A DNA stretch of 64,000 nt from Lonicera japonica (GCA_021464415.1 CM038467.1:19263511-19327510), one strand, 5' to 3'. Shown: positions 36,021 to 50,046, counted from the stretch's first letter. The notes: generated from the sequence alone by a model not told the origin. Numbers and translations are program-made.

Positions 36021-37464
36021 TAAAATGGGGCAACAAATGGTGACCCAATGGAAGTATCAAATAATTTGCATGACTCGAAGAAAATTTAGTGCAATTTGAA
36101 TCCAGAAGCTCATTCAAAGGAGTCAGGCTCTTCATCAATGCGGAAACCAAGACAGTACTTACCCTTTCTGGTATACATATCTGTTCTAAGTTTGGCCGGT
36201 ATTGAGACTAGGATTAGAAAAGGGGAAACAAAAATCAAGATTGGAATTAATATTTCAACTGCAAGGGACTGAAGAGAAGAGGAGGGTTCAGTTTCCACCA
36301 GGGAAGGTTCTTGTAGTTGAAAATGGCGAAACTCGCTGCCTTGTGAAAGAGAGAGTACGTTGAAATTCGCATCCAGTTGGTTGTTACAACACCGGATGTA
36401 AATTATGGGTGTGGATGAGATGGATTTTATATATATGCCGCCATTTGTACATTATTTCCCCTTTTGGCGTGTTTATAACTTGATGAAAGTACGAATAAGA
36501 TTGTGATGATGTACGAACATTTGTGATTAAAATCCAATATCATCTTCTATGCGTTCAGAAGCCTACATATACCAGATATTTTTTATGTTTAACATAGAGT
36601 GGTTCACCACCAGAAATAATAGCTTCGTCACTACTTGCCCCGCCATTATTTTGTTTATTGGAATTTGAGTTTTTAGATGATTTGTTCCTTTTCTTTTGAT
36701 TTGTTAGACCTGGTAATTTTGATATTTGGACGCGACGCCTCTTATATTGAGCATCTTTAGACATATTAGCAAAGGGTAGCTCCATTGTCAGGGCAGAAAT
36801 TGTTATGACAAAGAAAGTATCATATACAATTATTCAATGCAACATTTGCCTTGACCGAAGCAAACTTTGCAATTTCATTCATTTCACCCAAATAGTGTAG
36901 GGTATCATTTTATATGCCTTCATAACCACCTAATTTTTTTTATTTTTTTTTTTTTAAAAATTCACCCAAAATATTCTTTTAAAATAGTTGAAATGTTTTC
37001 AGAAGCAACAAGTTGCACTAGGTTGCACCTGTTCCGCGTAAAGTAACGTTGCTAACTTGCTGTTTGTGGAACAGATATATGGCTGATGTAATTTGTTTGA
37101 TAAGAAGCTGATAGATGCCATGAGGATAGCAATTTCGTTTTTCCCTTTGATAGATTGCATTTGGTTTTGGGTATGATATAATATTGGTTTCATATATTGA
37201 ATTATTATATCGTATCTGGATTTATAATCTAGGACAGCTCCAAATGAATAAGCTTAATCCTGCCAATTCTTATCCTATCTGGATTATCAGTTATTATCTC
37301 ATCTTCAACCTCATGGCTGATTGCAACATCAATTTGACAAGTCCCACCTTTTATTATTACAAAAATAGAAAAGCTATCTTGAAATATATATATATATATA
37401 TATATAAAAGTACGAATATATATGCCCCTTGATTTTGTAATTATATATCAACCTAAGATAATTA

Positions 37465-37803
37465 GACTTCCTATTATTTATTTATTTAACTTACAAGAGT
37501 TCATATTAAAATCAAGGTTTGCATTGATAAAATCTTCTTATTATTTAATTAATAAAAGTCCACGTTATAATCAAAGTCTACATTAAGTATAATATTGTAT
37601 TATTTATTGAACTTATTATTTAACTAATAAAAGTTCATGTTATAATCAAAGTCTATACATTGATTACAATATTACATTATTTATTGAACTTACAGTCCAC
37701 ATTATAATCAAAGTTTACATTTACAGAGACTTCTTATTACTTAACTAATATGAGTCCACATTAGAATCAAAGTTACATTGAGTATAATATTACATTATTT
37801 ATT
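37465..37803. repeat. Imperfect tandem repeat, four to five units of ~80-100 bp
   Basis: The phrase ACTAATAAAAGTYCAYRTTATAATCAAAGTYTACATT recurs with variations near 37500, 37550, 37630, 37690 and 37755, each followed by TATAATATTRTATTATTTATT. AT-rich and non-coding. Confidence 0.65.
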
Positions 37804-37864
37804 TAACACGCCATTTCACAATTGCATTATGTAGAGCTTTCAATCTCTCCTCAAATGTTGTGTT

Positions 37865-38117
37865 CAAGTTATATGAAGTTATCATTATTCTTTTTTTTTT
37901 TTAATTTAGGATCATTATTTGTCAAACAAATTTTTTTATTTATTGTCGTTTGATTTATTATTATAGTTCATCTTTGATAAATAAATTGCAAAGAGGTTTA
38001 AGTTATATCACTATCCTTTTTCTTTATTAAGATCACTATTTGTCAAACAATTTTTTTGTTCATTGTCATTCAATATGTTATTATAGTTCATTCTTTGATA
38101 TAGAAGTTGCAAAGAGA
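37865..38117. repeat. Two tandem copies of a ~125-bp AT-rich unit
   Basis: TCAAGTTATATGAAGTTATC...GATCATTATTTGTCAAACAA...GTTCATCTTTGATAAATAAATTGCAAAGAG is followed by a second copy with the same order of words (about 37996-38117). Non-coding. Confidence 0.65.
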
Positions 38118-38544
38118 AGAGATGAAAGTACTTTTTTCATTTTTGGTTATTTAATTTGTAATTCTCAAATAAAATACTCATTAATAACCATGTGCAACGC
38201 ACGTGCTCAAAAGCTAATATAATGGAAAAGAGTAGACACACTGTTTATGTAGCACACTGTATTTGAATCCTACACATGGTATGCAAATATGTATATATAT
38301 ATATATATATGTGTGTGTGTGATGATATTGGTCTGGAATTAAAATATTTGATTGTCATCAGAGTGGTCAAAACAGACATTTGAAAGGTTAGAATAGCCAA
38401 GGTTCCAACTCATTTTCAACGCATTGCACCTAGACTCCGCGACTACAAAAAGAAAAACAGAAAAAGGATAGAGAGTTTTGGTGACCTCTTAAATATTTAA
38501 CAGTAGGTTGGCTCTACGTGACCTTGAAAGGTAAACAAGTATTC

Positions 38545-38550
38545 TATAAA
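38545..38550 (+). promoter_or_regulatory. Probable TATA box of the phytoglobin gene
   Basis: TATAAA in the context ATTCTATAAATCAGCC lies 113 bases before the upstream ATG at 38663, placing transcription start near 38578. This favours transcripts that include exons A and B of the phytoglobin model. Confidence 0.45.
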
Positions 38551-38662
38551 TCAGCCATAAACAACAGATTGCTCTTTAGTTCTGTACAAATACATTTCTC
38601 TCTAGCCTTTACAATTTCACATTTTGATTCTCCTCAGCCTAAATTTTCTTCAATCTTACATT

Positions 38663-40128
<1,466 letters not shown>

Positions 40129-41878
40129 GGCCTCTCTCCATCAAGATTAATTTACATTAAATAAGCTTGAGCAGCACCAATTCATTTCATTTTGTACATG
40201 TAGGCTTGTTTTTTGCTCAGACGAGATCCAATTATGAACCATTTTATTTCAATATGGGATGGATATTATCATTTTATTCATTCAAAAGAAACAGGTCCCT
40301 TGTAGTTTAATAAAAAGCCTGTGTCCAGTATGAACATTGACGCAAAGCTAAGAAATACTCGTCAATAATTGAAGTCTTCGACCGATCAACAGAGTTGTTC
40401 GATTTGAAAATTTGACGGCTTTTGTTTGCACTACATGAGACTCGAGTTTGGATTTTCAGACAGTCGATTTTGAGGATGAGCAAGATACATATTTTCAAAG
40501 TGTCTTTATAGTCAAAATAATTAAAGAGAGACGATTTGAGAGAATGAATTGTGTTTCTTATATCTTGATCGATATTACACATATAATTAAGGTAAATATA
40601 TACAACTCGAGAAAGACAAGAAGACACTAAAGGGGGATCCAAAGGAAAGCTATGATGTTGTCTAAGGGGGGTTGATGATGAAGTGAATAGAATCCAATGC
40701 TAACATTTATTACATTTACTTTTTTTTATTATCAGTATTTTAAACATGGCATGCATTGAAGTAAAATAGATAGTATACATAAGAAAAGGGACCACAATTT
40801 CAATTTTGCACAGCACCCAATAGAAAATTTTGGTGACCCAGTTAAATCATGTTACTAAATCTTTTCTTTCCTGAATCTTTTTTACCTTTTTAGTATATGT
40901 TCCATAAGTAGAAAAAGAAACTAAGAAAGAACTAGAAAAGTTCCAATACCTAATTTATCTGGCGTTGGTTTCATTTATTTGGAAATTATTAGCTAAAAAA
41001 GATTAAAATCAGATTATGTTAATAGATATATAGAATTAAATTACAATTACAAGATTCGAACTTTTAAACTCTTGGCCACCTTTCTGGTCGGTACTTATTA
41101 CTGTGGTACATAGCTATTAGCATATTTAATTTAGAAAAGTTAGGAAATAATTCAAATGGAATGCGGTCAAACAAGAAAATAACAAGGTTCATGAATTGTT
41201 TGACATGGGTAATTTTAAAAGAAATTCAAACTATACCTTCATTAACTTTGTCATTTGTATTTTGTATTATAATTGACTTTTTTTTACCCCCTTCATATTA
41301 AATCTTGGCTTTGCCACTAGAGGACAGGAAAACTCAAATGGTTTTCCAGCTTCTTGTATCTTATAATGCACTTTAACTAACCGGACAAGTCCCAATCTTT
41401 AGCTATCAAGTTAGTTTTTGCAATTTGCAATCATAATTTCAATAAACTCATATACCAGATAAGTTCAATTTGCACTATCAATTATCCAGAAAAAAGTGGT
41501 TTACAAGATAAAGGTTGCCATTATTCTTCTATAGTGTTGAATTCCAAAGTTCAACCAACTCTCATGTGTTCCCACCAATAATTGGTAAACTCCACTTGTT
41601 TGCTCGCGGAAAAGCTACATTGAAAATGAAACGGCATTACCTATTATATATATATGTTCCATTTCTTGTGTATCCTACCTAGTGATATTGATCAATCAAC
41701 TTGATCACCTATTTTTAAACATTGATTGAAGTGACACGTGTCCTACTTCATATATTATATCTCACATATGCATGTATGTCATATCAATTGATTCTGAAAA
41801 ATTGAACTGGTTAGTTAATCAATATATATTTCATATATATATATATATAGATATTCTTCAATAGAAACAAAAAGCAAA

Positions 41879-42373
41879 CTAAAAACATTTTGGACGGTCT
41901 AAAGGTCCAAACTTATCAATCACAGAATTTGATTCTTTCCCATTTGCGAATTCATTCCAATGGACAATGATGTTGTCGTTTGAAAACGGTGATTCCATTA
42001 TCTCAGTACTTGTGCGCTCCATTTGTGCAATATTACTGTTAAGTGTCGTGCTAGCTTTGATGGCAAGTGCACCCAAATCCTGCAAAGAGAGTTGCTTGTG
42101 GGATTTTGACAATGGCATGAGGAAGTATATTTGGCCAAGCTGCAATTCTTCATCCATGGCCACGTGAGGTGCACGTGAGTTGATGTCCATGGCCTCTGAG
42201 CTGCAGAGGAAGCAGTTTGGGTTCTGGTCTATGACGTGGCGGGCCGTGATTGGGTGGCTGAATTCTTGGAGCCTTCCATCCAAGTGAATCACCTTGGCTG
42301 TGGATGGCCAATTTTTGGCTCCATTTAATTTGCTTGGAATATTAATGTTTTGAGAAGAAGCGCATGTACCCAT
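41879..42373 (-). CDS. PADRE (DUF4228) domain protein with N-myristoylation motif
   Basis: A single exon of 164 residues. The ATG at 42373 is chosen since the codon before it is TTG, not ATG. MGTCASS fits the N-myristoylation consensus (Gly2, Ser6), and Cys4 is a candidate palmitoylation site. The PADRE core covers about residues 25-105: KVIHLDGRLQEFSHPITARHV, NPNCFLCSSEAMD, LGQIYFLMPLS and LSLQDLGALAIKAS. The C-terminal 55 residues look disordered. PADRE proteins are plant-specific and often induced by pathogens and abiotic stress; the molecular role is not settled. A TATA box lies 88 bases upstream of the ATG, and a (GA)n tract (42409-42425) sits in the leader. A decayed duplicate is at 49381-49876. 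Confidence 0.85.
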   Translation of the reverse strand: MGTCASSQNINIPSKLNGAKNWPSTAKVIHLDGRLQEFSHPITARHVIDQNPNCFLCSSEAMDINSRAPHVAMDEELQLGQIYFLMPLSKSHKQLSLQDLGALAIKASTTLNSNIAQMERTSTEIMESPFSNDNIIVHWNEFANGKESNSVIDKFGPLDRPKCF

Positions 42374-42460
42374 CAAGGAAGGTTGTGATGACTAACTATA
42401 TATATATAGAGAGAGAGAGAGAGAGTGGTGATGATATATGAGGGAGGGTTATGATTTAAA

Positions 42461-42468
42461 TATTTATA
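42461..42468 (-). promoter_or_regulatory. TATA box of the PADRE gene
   Basis: Minus strand TATAAATA, 88 bases before the ATG. The equivalent site in the duplicate block reads TATGAATT, so the pseudogene copy has lost it. Confidence 0.6.
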
Positions 42469-42525
42469 GGAAGAGAAAAAGTGGTAGGCATATATATTGA
42501 GATATTGCAAAGACTAATTAATTAA

Positions 42526-45500
42526 GGCTTGACTTTAAAAGGTTTGTGAAGCACGTGATAAAGTTAATTTAGTTTATCACATATGTTTAGAATTTATTTA
42601 AAATATTTTTGATTTTAGTAGTTAAATACGTTATCAAACTTAAAAATTTTGTTTTCAAACAAAACTACAAAATGGAGGTGCGAAAATAATTTTTTTATTT
42701 CAAACACCTCAAAATGAGCTCATTTTGATACTCTCTTTAATTTGTTTCCTCTTTAAATGAAGAATAATTATATTACTTGTAATATATAAATATATATTAT
42801 ATTTTAACTTTCAAAACTTAATAAAAAAATAAATATATATATATAAACCTAGATCCTAATTAATTAAGAGAGATCGAGGGAGTACGATCATCCTCAATCA
42901 GTTTTTCAGAAAACATTAAACAATTAAGAAAATATAAGTTGTGGCTATAATTGTGAGAGAAATTGAGACAACACCTACGAATTTCCATGTCCGTGGGTTA
43001 AAAGAAGTTGGTTCTAATAAGCATGTGTGCAGCAATACATACCTAAATGATCACAGTTCATAGCCATCTAATTAATTACCAGATTACTCAAATTAAATTA
43101 CTTCCAAAATCTTATAATACGAGAAATGCCACACACATAAAAAGTTATTTCACAAATGTACATGGCATTGATATGTATTAATTTGAAATCCACTAGTGAT
43201 TACATGCATTATGTTATTTCTATCACTATTAAGTGTATTTGTGGACTAACTTTTGTGGCACATTTTACGTATTTAACATTTGTCGTGTACAACTTCCTAC
43301 ATCCATTATATACTGACAAGATAATATAAATTGGAGAGATTAGGTCACTAGGAGATAGTCCCAAGAGTTCAGCTCAAGTAGCAACTTTCATTGGCAGATT
43401 CAAGTGGGGACTAGACTCATTTTTTTTTATCATACTGAAGTCGGACAAATAATTTGTACATGTAAATTCATATAAACTTACTCTTGTAGGTTGCAGATTT
43501 AAATTTTGTGTTAATTATCCTGAGGTACTTTGGTCAAGACTCCTCATCCCTTTTATCTTTTTCTTTTTGTTCTTTTCCTGATTTATTTACCTTTTGGAAA
43601 TTTGGATTAACAAAACAATTTACATATTTTACAATTTTATTTAAATAAATAAATTATCTATTATGAGTGTTTAATTGCAAAAATTAGCTCATATATATAA
43701 ATAAATGGTATAACTGTTATCACTTTAAATGAGTCATCTAGTGCTCCAATACAATCTTTGATTATACCTTTTTTTGTATTTTCAAAGAAACTTTCTTTAC
43801 ATTTGTGATGGAATTGAATTTCTAGGAATTATTAAAAATTTCAATAGCCATGCCCTAAATAATATGCTATAATTTTATTTTTTATTCATAAAGATACATT
43901 ATAAAATAATTAGACTTTCACTAAATTTTTGTCGAATTTAACTTTTTATTTTTTGCAAAAAAATCACAAGTGTTCTCTACTACCGCTAATTCCTGGACCC
44001 ACCCTCCATTCGCCCTCATTTTGTTTAATCCCTGCTTTTTCGGTTTTAGGAAGGCAACTGTTGTTTTATATTTTTTACTTTTTTGTTTTGCTTAAAAATA
44101 GTGGACATGTATTAATATATTATTTGTTGAAAAAGTGGGACTATGAAAATGAAATTTTCTCACCTTAATTTTTGTTTTTCCATTTGAGTGCTTTGTATTA
44201 TTAGTTTTTGTGTACGTGAGTTGCATGTGATTCAAGTATAAAATTTAATTAATTATAATTCCAAGAAAATTTTAAAATTGGTCTACTATAGAAAAATGTT
44301 GTATGTACATGATAAAAATTTGTCGGGCTAAATTCTTTTTTTATATAGGTGGCCAAACATACTCTTGATCAGAGATATAAAAGAATAATATATTTTTACC
44401 AAGCTTTTAGAATTAGTCGATAGTTAATTCAAATTAACGTATGTGGGGTTATTGTGCACAATATCAAATAATTATATAACACTCATATAAATAATAGATT
44501 ATATAACATATGAAATTTTAAAACGGTAAAAAAAAAGTTCACTTACACCCGACGATGTATAACATGAATATTTTACCGAGCCATGACAATAGTAAATTCA
44601 TTTTTTTTGTTTTAAACAATAAACATAATTATGAATAAACAAATAAGTTTTAGTGTATATATATATCAATAAATTTATAACGTTAAAAGAAAACATAGAG
44701 CATAGTTTAAACAAATAACTTGCTTAATTATTTTACCCAAATAAAATAGAGTTTAAATTTATTTGGAATACTAATACTTATATAAAATTATATGATGTTA
44801 TATTGTTTTATTTAATTTAAATATTTAAAATATTGTGTTTAAAATCATAGAAATCTTATACAAATATCCAATTCAACATAAACTTTTTTAGTTATTAGTT
44901 TAGCAATTTAGGTAGAATTCAATTTTTTCAGGAATACTAATTTTAATACTAATATAAAAATATATGCAGTTCTATTGTTTCTTAAATGTAAATCTTAAAA
45001 TATTGCGTTTAAAATCAAGGGGCACGTTTGTTTTTACAAAAAAAGGAAAAAATACTTAATTATTCGTATTTTTATATATGGTATAGCTATAGATAAGAAT
45101 CCTCGCAAGACGCTAAGGGGATAAATTATTGTTGCAATTTTGTATATTTTTGTGTACAAAAGTGCTACACGTGTCAATGCACTACATTTTTTTTATTATA
45201 TAATGCATTATTTTTTGGCGGTCCGTTATCATAACTTAACTACTTTAAAAAATTATATTATATACTTGTAAAGTTGTATATTCATCTGGCAATATAAATA
45301 AATCATTTGATAATAATACTATCCTATATTTTCTCTTTTAATTACATCAATCAATATAATTTGAACTTGTAATTAACTCCTACCTGCCCTCCCCAAATGC
45401 CTACTGGCTAGCACTTGTCACGTGCTACAAAGCCGTTGGCTTGTCAGCACGTCACTTTTTAAAAGATTAAAATTAAAATATTATTATCATTGTATATATA

Positions 45501-46253
45501 TAATGAGTTTATTATGTGTGCTACTGTTTACATTAATCACTTGAAAGGTGGACAAAAAAATGAAACAAATGCCTACTTTAAATCAAGGGCGGACCTAGAT
45601 TTTTTTCGATAGGATGAGTTTAGGTCGATGTATAATTAGATTAGACTAAACGTTAGAAGAAGAAGAAAAAAAACTTGGTAAAACTAAATTTTTACATCAT
45701 TGTCATCGGCACTTGCCTCGAATTGAATTTCAATACTTTTGCTTTTGTTAAAGAAGTCTTGCCCTTTACGTGTTGGAACCTTTGTGCACAACTACACCTT
45801 TCAAAACTTGTTTCCTTCACATTTCCTTCTTATGGTTGGACCATCAATCAAAAAAGGCGCAAATACAATATATGGTGCTTTTGTCTAGCTACATGAAACG
45901 CGTCTCAAATAATTAGGTAGTCGTTATATTGTACATGTGAAATATAATAGTTAGTTATCCTGGATTCAAAAAACCAAGTTTGACTTGGAGCTCTTTAGTT
46001 GAGTCTCAACAGATGGCAAAATTTCTGGCGGCCAACAGTTGGCATCCTTTGCGAAAGAGATTAGTTGAGATGCGTGAAAGTTAGTCCGAATATTCTTGGA
46101 AATAGACCAAAAAAGAATATTGTGAATCACCCATTATGTTATTCCCAACCTTTTGACATACTAAATATATATTTATATATATAATCAATAATTACTGGAG
46201 ATAGTCATGAATAGTTATTGAAGACACAATAATATCTCATCTGAGTATTAAAC
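42526..46253. other. AT-rich intergenic DNA
   Basis: No gene is supported; ORFs are short and AT-rich. GGGCGGACCTAGATTT at 45587-45602 is a phrase I associate with ends of plant DNA transposons, but no partner end was found. Near 43365-43430, AGTTCAGCTCAAGTAGCAAC resembles a SINE A-box region without a clear B box. Nothing else was recognised. Confidence 0.3.
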
Positions 46254-46404
46254 AACTATAAATTTTGTCCCAGTGGCAGACAACTTCCACCCTTGTCTTG
46301 AGGTCAAAGGTTCGACTCATGGGGTGGGTGGGGGGTTTTTCTTTATTTGTAGGATTAAGGGAGACTTAGACATCCCTTAATTTTTTTTAAACTATAAATT
46401 TTGT
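46254..46404 (+). mobile_element. tRNA-derived SINE with perfect 15-bp target duplication
   Basis: AACTATAAATTTTGT occurs at 46254-46268 and again, identical, at 46390-46404. Between them the element starts CCCAGTGGCAGACAACTT (A-box region), has AAGGTTCGACTC at about 46307-46318 (B box), a G-rich body and a T-rich 3' end. This is the full layout of a short plant SINE of about 121 bp. The intact duplication suggests a fairly recent insertion. Confidence 0.85.
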
Positions 46405-46786
46405 ACATATATGGACCTTGTTTATTAAGCAATGTATCATACATTATTGTGTCATTTGAATATATCCTAATACGTATGCAAGTATTTATATATAATTCCA
46501 AATAAATAATCTTATATTTCTCTATTTTTTTTGAACTCGCAATATGTATAGGAAATTAAAACATGTGGTCTGAATCCAACCCAACTAAATGGGAACTGAA
46601 ACTCATTTTTTAATTATAATGGGAATATTAAACTGAGATTAATTATAACTGAGTTCATGTTTCCTTCCACCGTAATGCTAGGTTTGAACTGATCCCTACA
46701 AATTATGAAATACATACCATGCATATATGCAATATACAAAAGTAGGGCTAGTAAACTCCCTTCTCTCCACCCCCTTAATTAACTCA

Positions 46787-47168
46787 TAGCTATGTATTAG
46801 GAGAAAGAAAGAAGTAAATATTTCAAATGGTCACTAATTAATGATGCTGATGACTTATCTATTTTGGATCTCATCATTAGTGATTGTAAATTCTACTGCA
46901 TAGATATGTATTAGGAGAAAAAAAGAAGTAAATATTTCAAATGGTCATTAATGATGCTGATGACTTATCTATTTTGGGTTTCATTACCAGTGATTGTAAA
47001 TTCTACATGAATCTCATTAGCCAATGTAGCATGTGTTTCATTCGAAGATCAGTGAATAGTGTGGCTCACGAGTTAGCTCGTGCTGCATTTTCCATGTCTG
47101 GCCGGGAATGGTGGGACTTGTCACCTCCCAATTTTATTTCAAGTTTCTTGTATGCGGATTTGATTTGA
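46787..47168 (+). pseudogene. LINE-derived RNase H C-terminal fragment with internal tandem duplication
   Basis: The plus strand 46941-47168 encodes IRRSVNSVAHELARAAFSMS and LSPPNFISSFLYADLI, stop. This is the C-terminal end of the RNase H-like domain (RVT_3) of plant non-LTR retroelements and derived genes. The upstream 114 bases are duplicated: TAGCTATGTATTAGGAGAAA at 46787 and TAGATATGTATTAGGAGAAA at 46901, each followed by GATGCTGATGACTTATCTAT. Only about 60-75 codons remain and no start or catalytic core is present. Confidence 0.65.
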
Positions 47169-47205
47169 TTTGATGCAGTTTGCTCATTTTAAAATAAAAA
47201 TAAAA

Positions 47206-47636
47206 ATGGTCACTATGATAATTTGGCTGTTAAATTATTTTGAACATCCAATTTTAGAGTGAGTATCACTTTGATAATTTTGTCCAGTTTGGCTGTTAAA
47301 TTAGATGGAAAGAAACCATGTGTGAGGCACGTGATTTCATTTAAAGGTATTTTGGTGATATTGCAATAAAACAACATTTTCTTGCAATAAAACACCATTA
47401 TCTCTTATAATTCCCCCCAAAATGAAACATACTTTGTGCATAAAACATAACAACATTTCAAACAAGTAGAGCAACTTGAGCTATTTTATGACTAAATTGA
47501 CCAAAATATCCTTAAATGAAGTCATCTGTCTTGCACATAGCATCATTTTATCAAATTTAACAGGCAAATTGAACGGAATGGCTAAAGTGGTACTGGTTCA
47601 AAAGTTTAGTGATCATTTAGGCTGTTTACTAAAAAA
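47206..47636. mobile_element. Foldback element with ~180-bp arms
   Basis: The left arm (TGTTAAATTAGATGG, GATTTCATTTAAAGGTATTTTGGT) matches the reverse complement of the right arm (TGTTAAATTTGATAA, GACTTCATTTAAGGATATTTTGGT). The arms are separated by about 80 bases around 47420. It is likely a foldback or MITE insertion; arms have drifted with many mismatches. Confidence 0.6.
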
Positions 47637-47723
47637 AATAGGGCCGGCAAACCCCAGCCCACGCAATGAGTTGTCTTAAAACTGCCTGTAATTTTTTTTA
47701 ATACAATAGTAATTGAGAAAAAT

Positions 47724-47975
47724 GATAGCAAAATTAATTGATTTTTGTGAGAAGTTGAAAAATAAGTTTAGTGATGTGGTGAGACGCTCTCCTTTTTATT
47801 TTTATTTTTTTTGAGCATATGTCCTACATCTTTCTTTATTTTGTGGGAAAAAAATTTCTTCCTTACCACCCAAAGAAATTTTTTCCATAAAAAAAGCGAA
47901 AAAGTAAAATAATATCTCACATCATTCAACTTATTTTTTAACTTTTCACAAAAGTCAATTATTTTTATGATAATT
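47724..47975. mobile_element. MITE-like repeat, same group as 3608-3912
   Basis: An AT-rich near-palindrome with AATTGATTTTTGTGAGAAGT at the left and CTTTTCACAAAAGTCAATTA at the right, and AAATAAGTTTAGTGATGTGG mirrored by CATCATTCAACTTATTTTTT. Non-coding. Confidence 0.5.
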
Positions 47976-48339
47976 TTCCACCTTGTTATCTATTGAGACA
48001 TAAATCCCACAATGAAATAAGATCCTCATAATTTATAAAAATAAGGGTCTACTTCACATATTGTTAATATGTTTTAATTAGATTGAATACTTTAAACTGT
48101 AACATGATACTCAAGGAAAAATTATTCACTATGTCAATGATAAGTGACTATCCGGCCAACTAATTAAGACTTGTCTCAGAATTTCTCTTCTTTCCGCGGG
48201 CTGTCCAATATACAAAGTCTTTCTCAGTCCACGAGATATAATAAATTATACCCTATCTTTTTCCCTTTTTACTTTATTTATGAGATTTCATCACAATTAG
48301 AAGTTTAATATAGAGCGTAGTACGTATGAACATTTGAAA

Positions 48340-50040
48340 CACGCCAAAGAAATTAATACTTGATTATCAATAATTGAAGTCCGTGAGTGACCAGTTAACA
48401 AAGAGGTCCAATCTGAAAATTTGACGAGCAATGTTTGCATTACATGTCACTCGAATTTGACCTTTAAGGTTGACCTGGAGGATATACAAGATATATAACT
48501 AAAAGATTTGGCTTTTGGAATTACAATTATAAAATTTGTACGTACTCTTGAACTCTTAGCCAGCTTTTTCGGTTACCGATCAATACTTATTATTTTTTAC
48601 ATAGCGCATATCAATTTTAAAGAGTTAGGATGTGCCCAACAAGAAAATAAGTAAATAACATTAGTTCATGGATTCTTTGACTTGGGTAATTTGAGAGAGA
48701 GAGAGAGAGACAGAGAGAGAGAAACTATACCTTTTATACAAAAGGTTGTGAAGTATATAATATGGTGTGAACTATCCAATTTCTTTTATTTTTTCTCAAA
48801 ATGTATAAGATTGAGTGTTAGAAGGGAAGAATTATATGCTAGGAAAACTCGAACAGCTGTTTTCTTGAAAGTTATCATATGCAATCATCGATCACTATGG
48901 TAATGAGAATTTTAATAAATCTACCCGATACGGTCAATTTGCACATCAATTATGCGGAAAAGGGGTTTACAAGAAAAAGATTGTCATTATTCTTCAATAG
49001 CTAGTTGAATTCCAAAGTTCTACCAACTCTCATGTATTCCTGCCAACAATTGGTAAGCTTTGCTTTTTGCACGAGGAAAGACGTACTCTCCATGGACATA
49101 AAAATCGATATATTAGTATGTCCATCACTTATTTAAATTATAATAAAATGTGATATAATTTTTTTTTACTAATATATAATAGTTACATTTGATTTGTCAG
49201 ATTTTTATATTATATATTTAAATCTACTTAAAATTATTGTACACGTTGTGTCATTATATATATCACCTTATGCATATATGTAACATCAATTGGATAAAAA
49301 AATTTGAACTAATTATTCAGTACGCATATATGTCAGGTACACAATAGCTAGAATTAAAATACAAAATAGACTTTTTAAGTGGACGGTCCAAACTTATCAA
49401 TCACAGAACTCGACTACTCTCCTTCTGCGAATTCATTCAAATGGGATCCCTGCATCGTTCTTGAGGTAAAATATCACAAGCACTATCAATTAATATTGAT
49501 GTTTCCGTTTGAAAATGTACTACGTGCAATTCTATTATCTGGGTACATTGTTGTTAAGTGCTGTGCTAGCTTTAATGGCAAGTGCACCCGGCCAAGTCTT
49601 TCAAAGAGAGTTGCGCGCGCTCATGTGGGATTTTGTCAATGGCATTAGGAAGTAGTATAGTTGATGTCCATGGCCTTTGAGCTTCAAAGGAAGCATTTTC
49701 GGTTCTCGGTGATGACGTGGTGGCCTCGGCTGTGAGTGGGTGGCTGAATTCTTGGAGCCTCCCATCCAAGTGAATCACCTTCGCTGTGGGTGGCCCGTGG
49801 CCGATATATATTTAATTGGCTCCATTTAATTTGCTTGTGAGATTGTTTTAATTTGAGAAGAAGCACATGTAACCATCAAGCTGCAGGTGATGACTAAATA
49901 AAATAATAGTAATTGTGTGTGTGTGAGAGAGAGAGAGAGAGAGGCCGGGAGAGATGCATGGCTGGTGGTGATGATGGAGGATTATATGATTTAATTCATA
50001 GGTAGAGAAAAAGCAAAGGGCATGGAGATTCCAAAGACTA
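48340..50040. repeat. Segmental duplication, copy 2 (holds the PADRE pseudogene)
   Basis: This block is colinear with 40340-42525, about 8 kb away in the same orientation. It has internal deletions, a (GA)n expansion at about 48693-48722, and a 54-base insertion inside the gene relic. A MITE follows directly at 50047. Confidence 0.8.
49381..49876 (-). pseudogene. PADRE (DUF4228) pseudogene, duplicate of 41879-42373
   Basis: Aligned by eye with the intact gene, this copy keeps ATG (49876) but its second codon is GTT rather than GGT, removing the myristoylated glycine. Stops appear within the first 20 codons, and the conserved stretch HLDGRLQEFSHP (about 49740-49775) is in a different frame from the start. 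The segment covering NSRAPHVAMDEELQ is deleted, and about 54 bases are inserted near 49455-49510. The TATA box is also mutated. Confidence 0.8.
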
Positions 50041-50046
50041 TTAAGT

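Larger units (their letters stand above)
36365..38540. other. AT-rich intergenic DNA with local tandem repeats
   Basis: No gene is supported. The region includes (AT)n at 37386-37405 and 38292-38311 and the two tandem repeat blocks listed separately at 37465-37803 and 37865-38117. Confidence 0.35.
40340..42525. repeat. Segmental duplication, copy 1 (holds the intact PADRE gene)
   Basis: The block from about 40340 (TCAATAATTGAAGTC) to about 42525 is matched in order and strand by 48340-50040. Shared landmarks: TTGAATTCCAAAGTTCAACC (41536) with TTGAATTCCAAAGTTCTACC (49004), the gene body, and the GA-rich leader. Similarity is interrupted by gaps; copy 2 is shorter. The element spans 3' flank, gene and promoter. 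Confidence 0.8.

Noticed and set aside
36555..36785. Minus-strand ORF with KRRRVQISKLPGLTNQKKRNK
   Set aside because: Basic, Asn/Ser-rich and 76 residues long, with no family match I can name, no visible splice partner and no promoter. Left out for lack of support.
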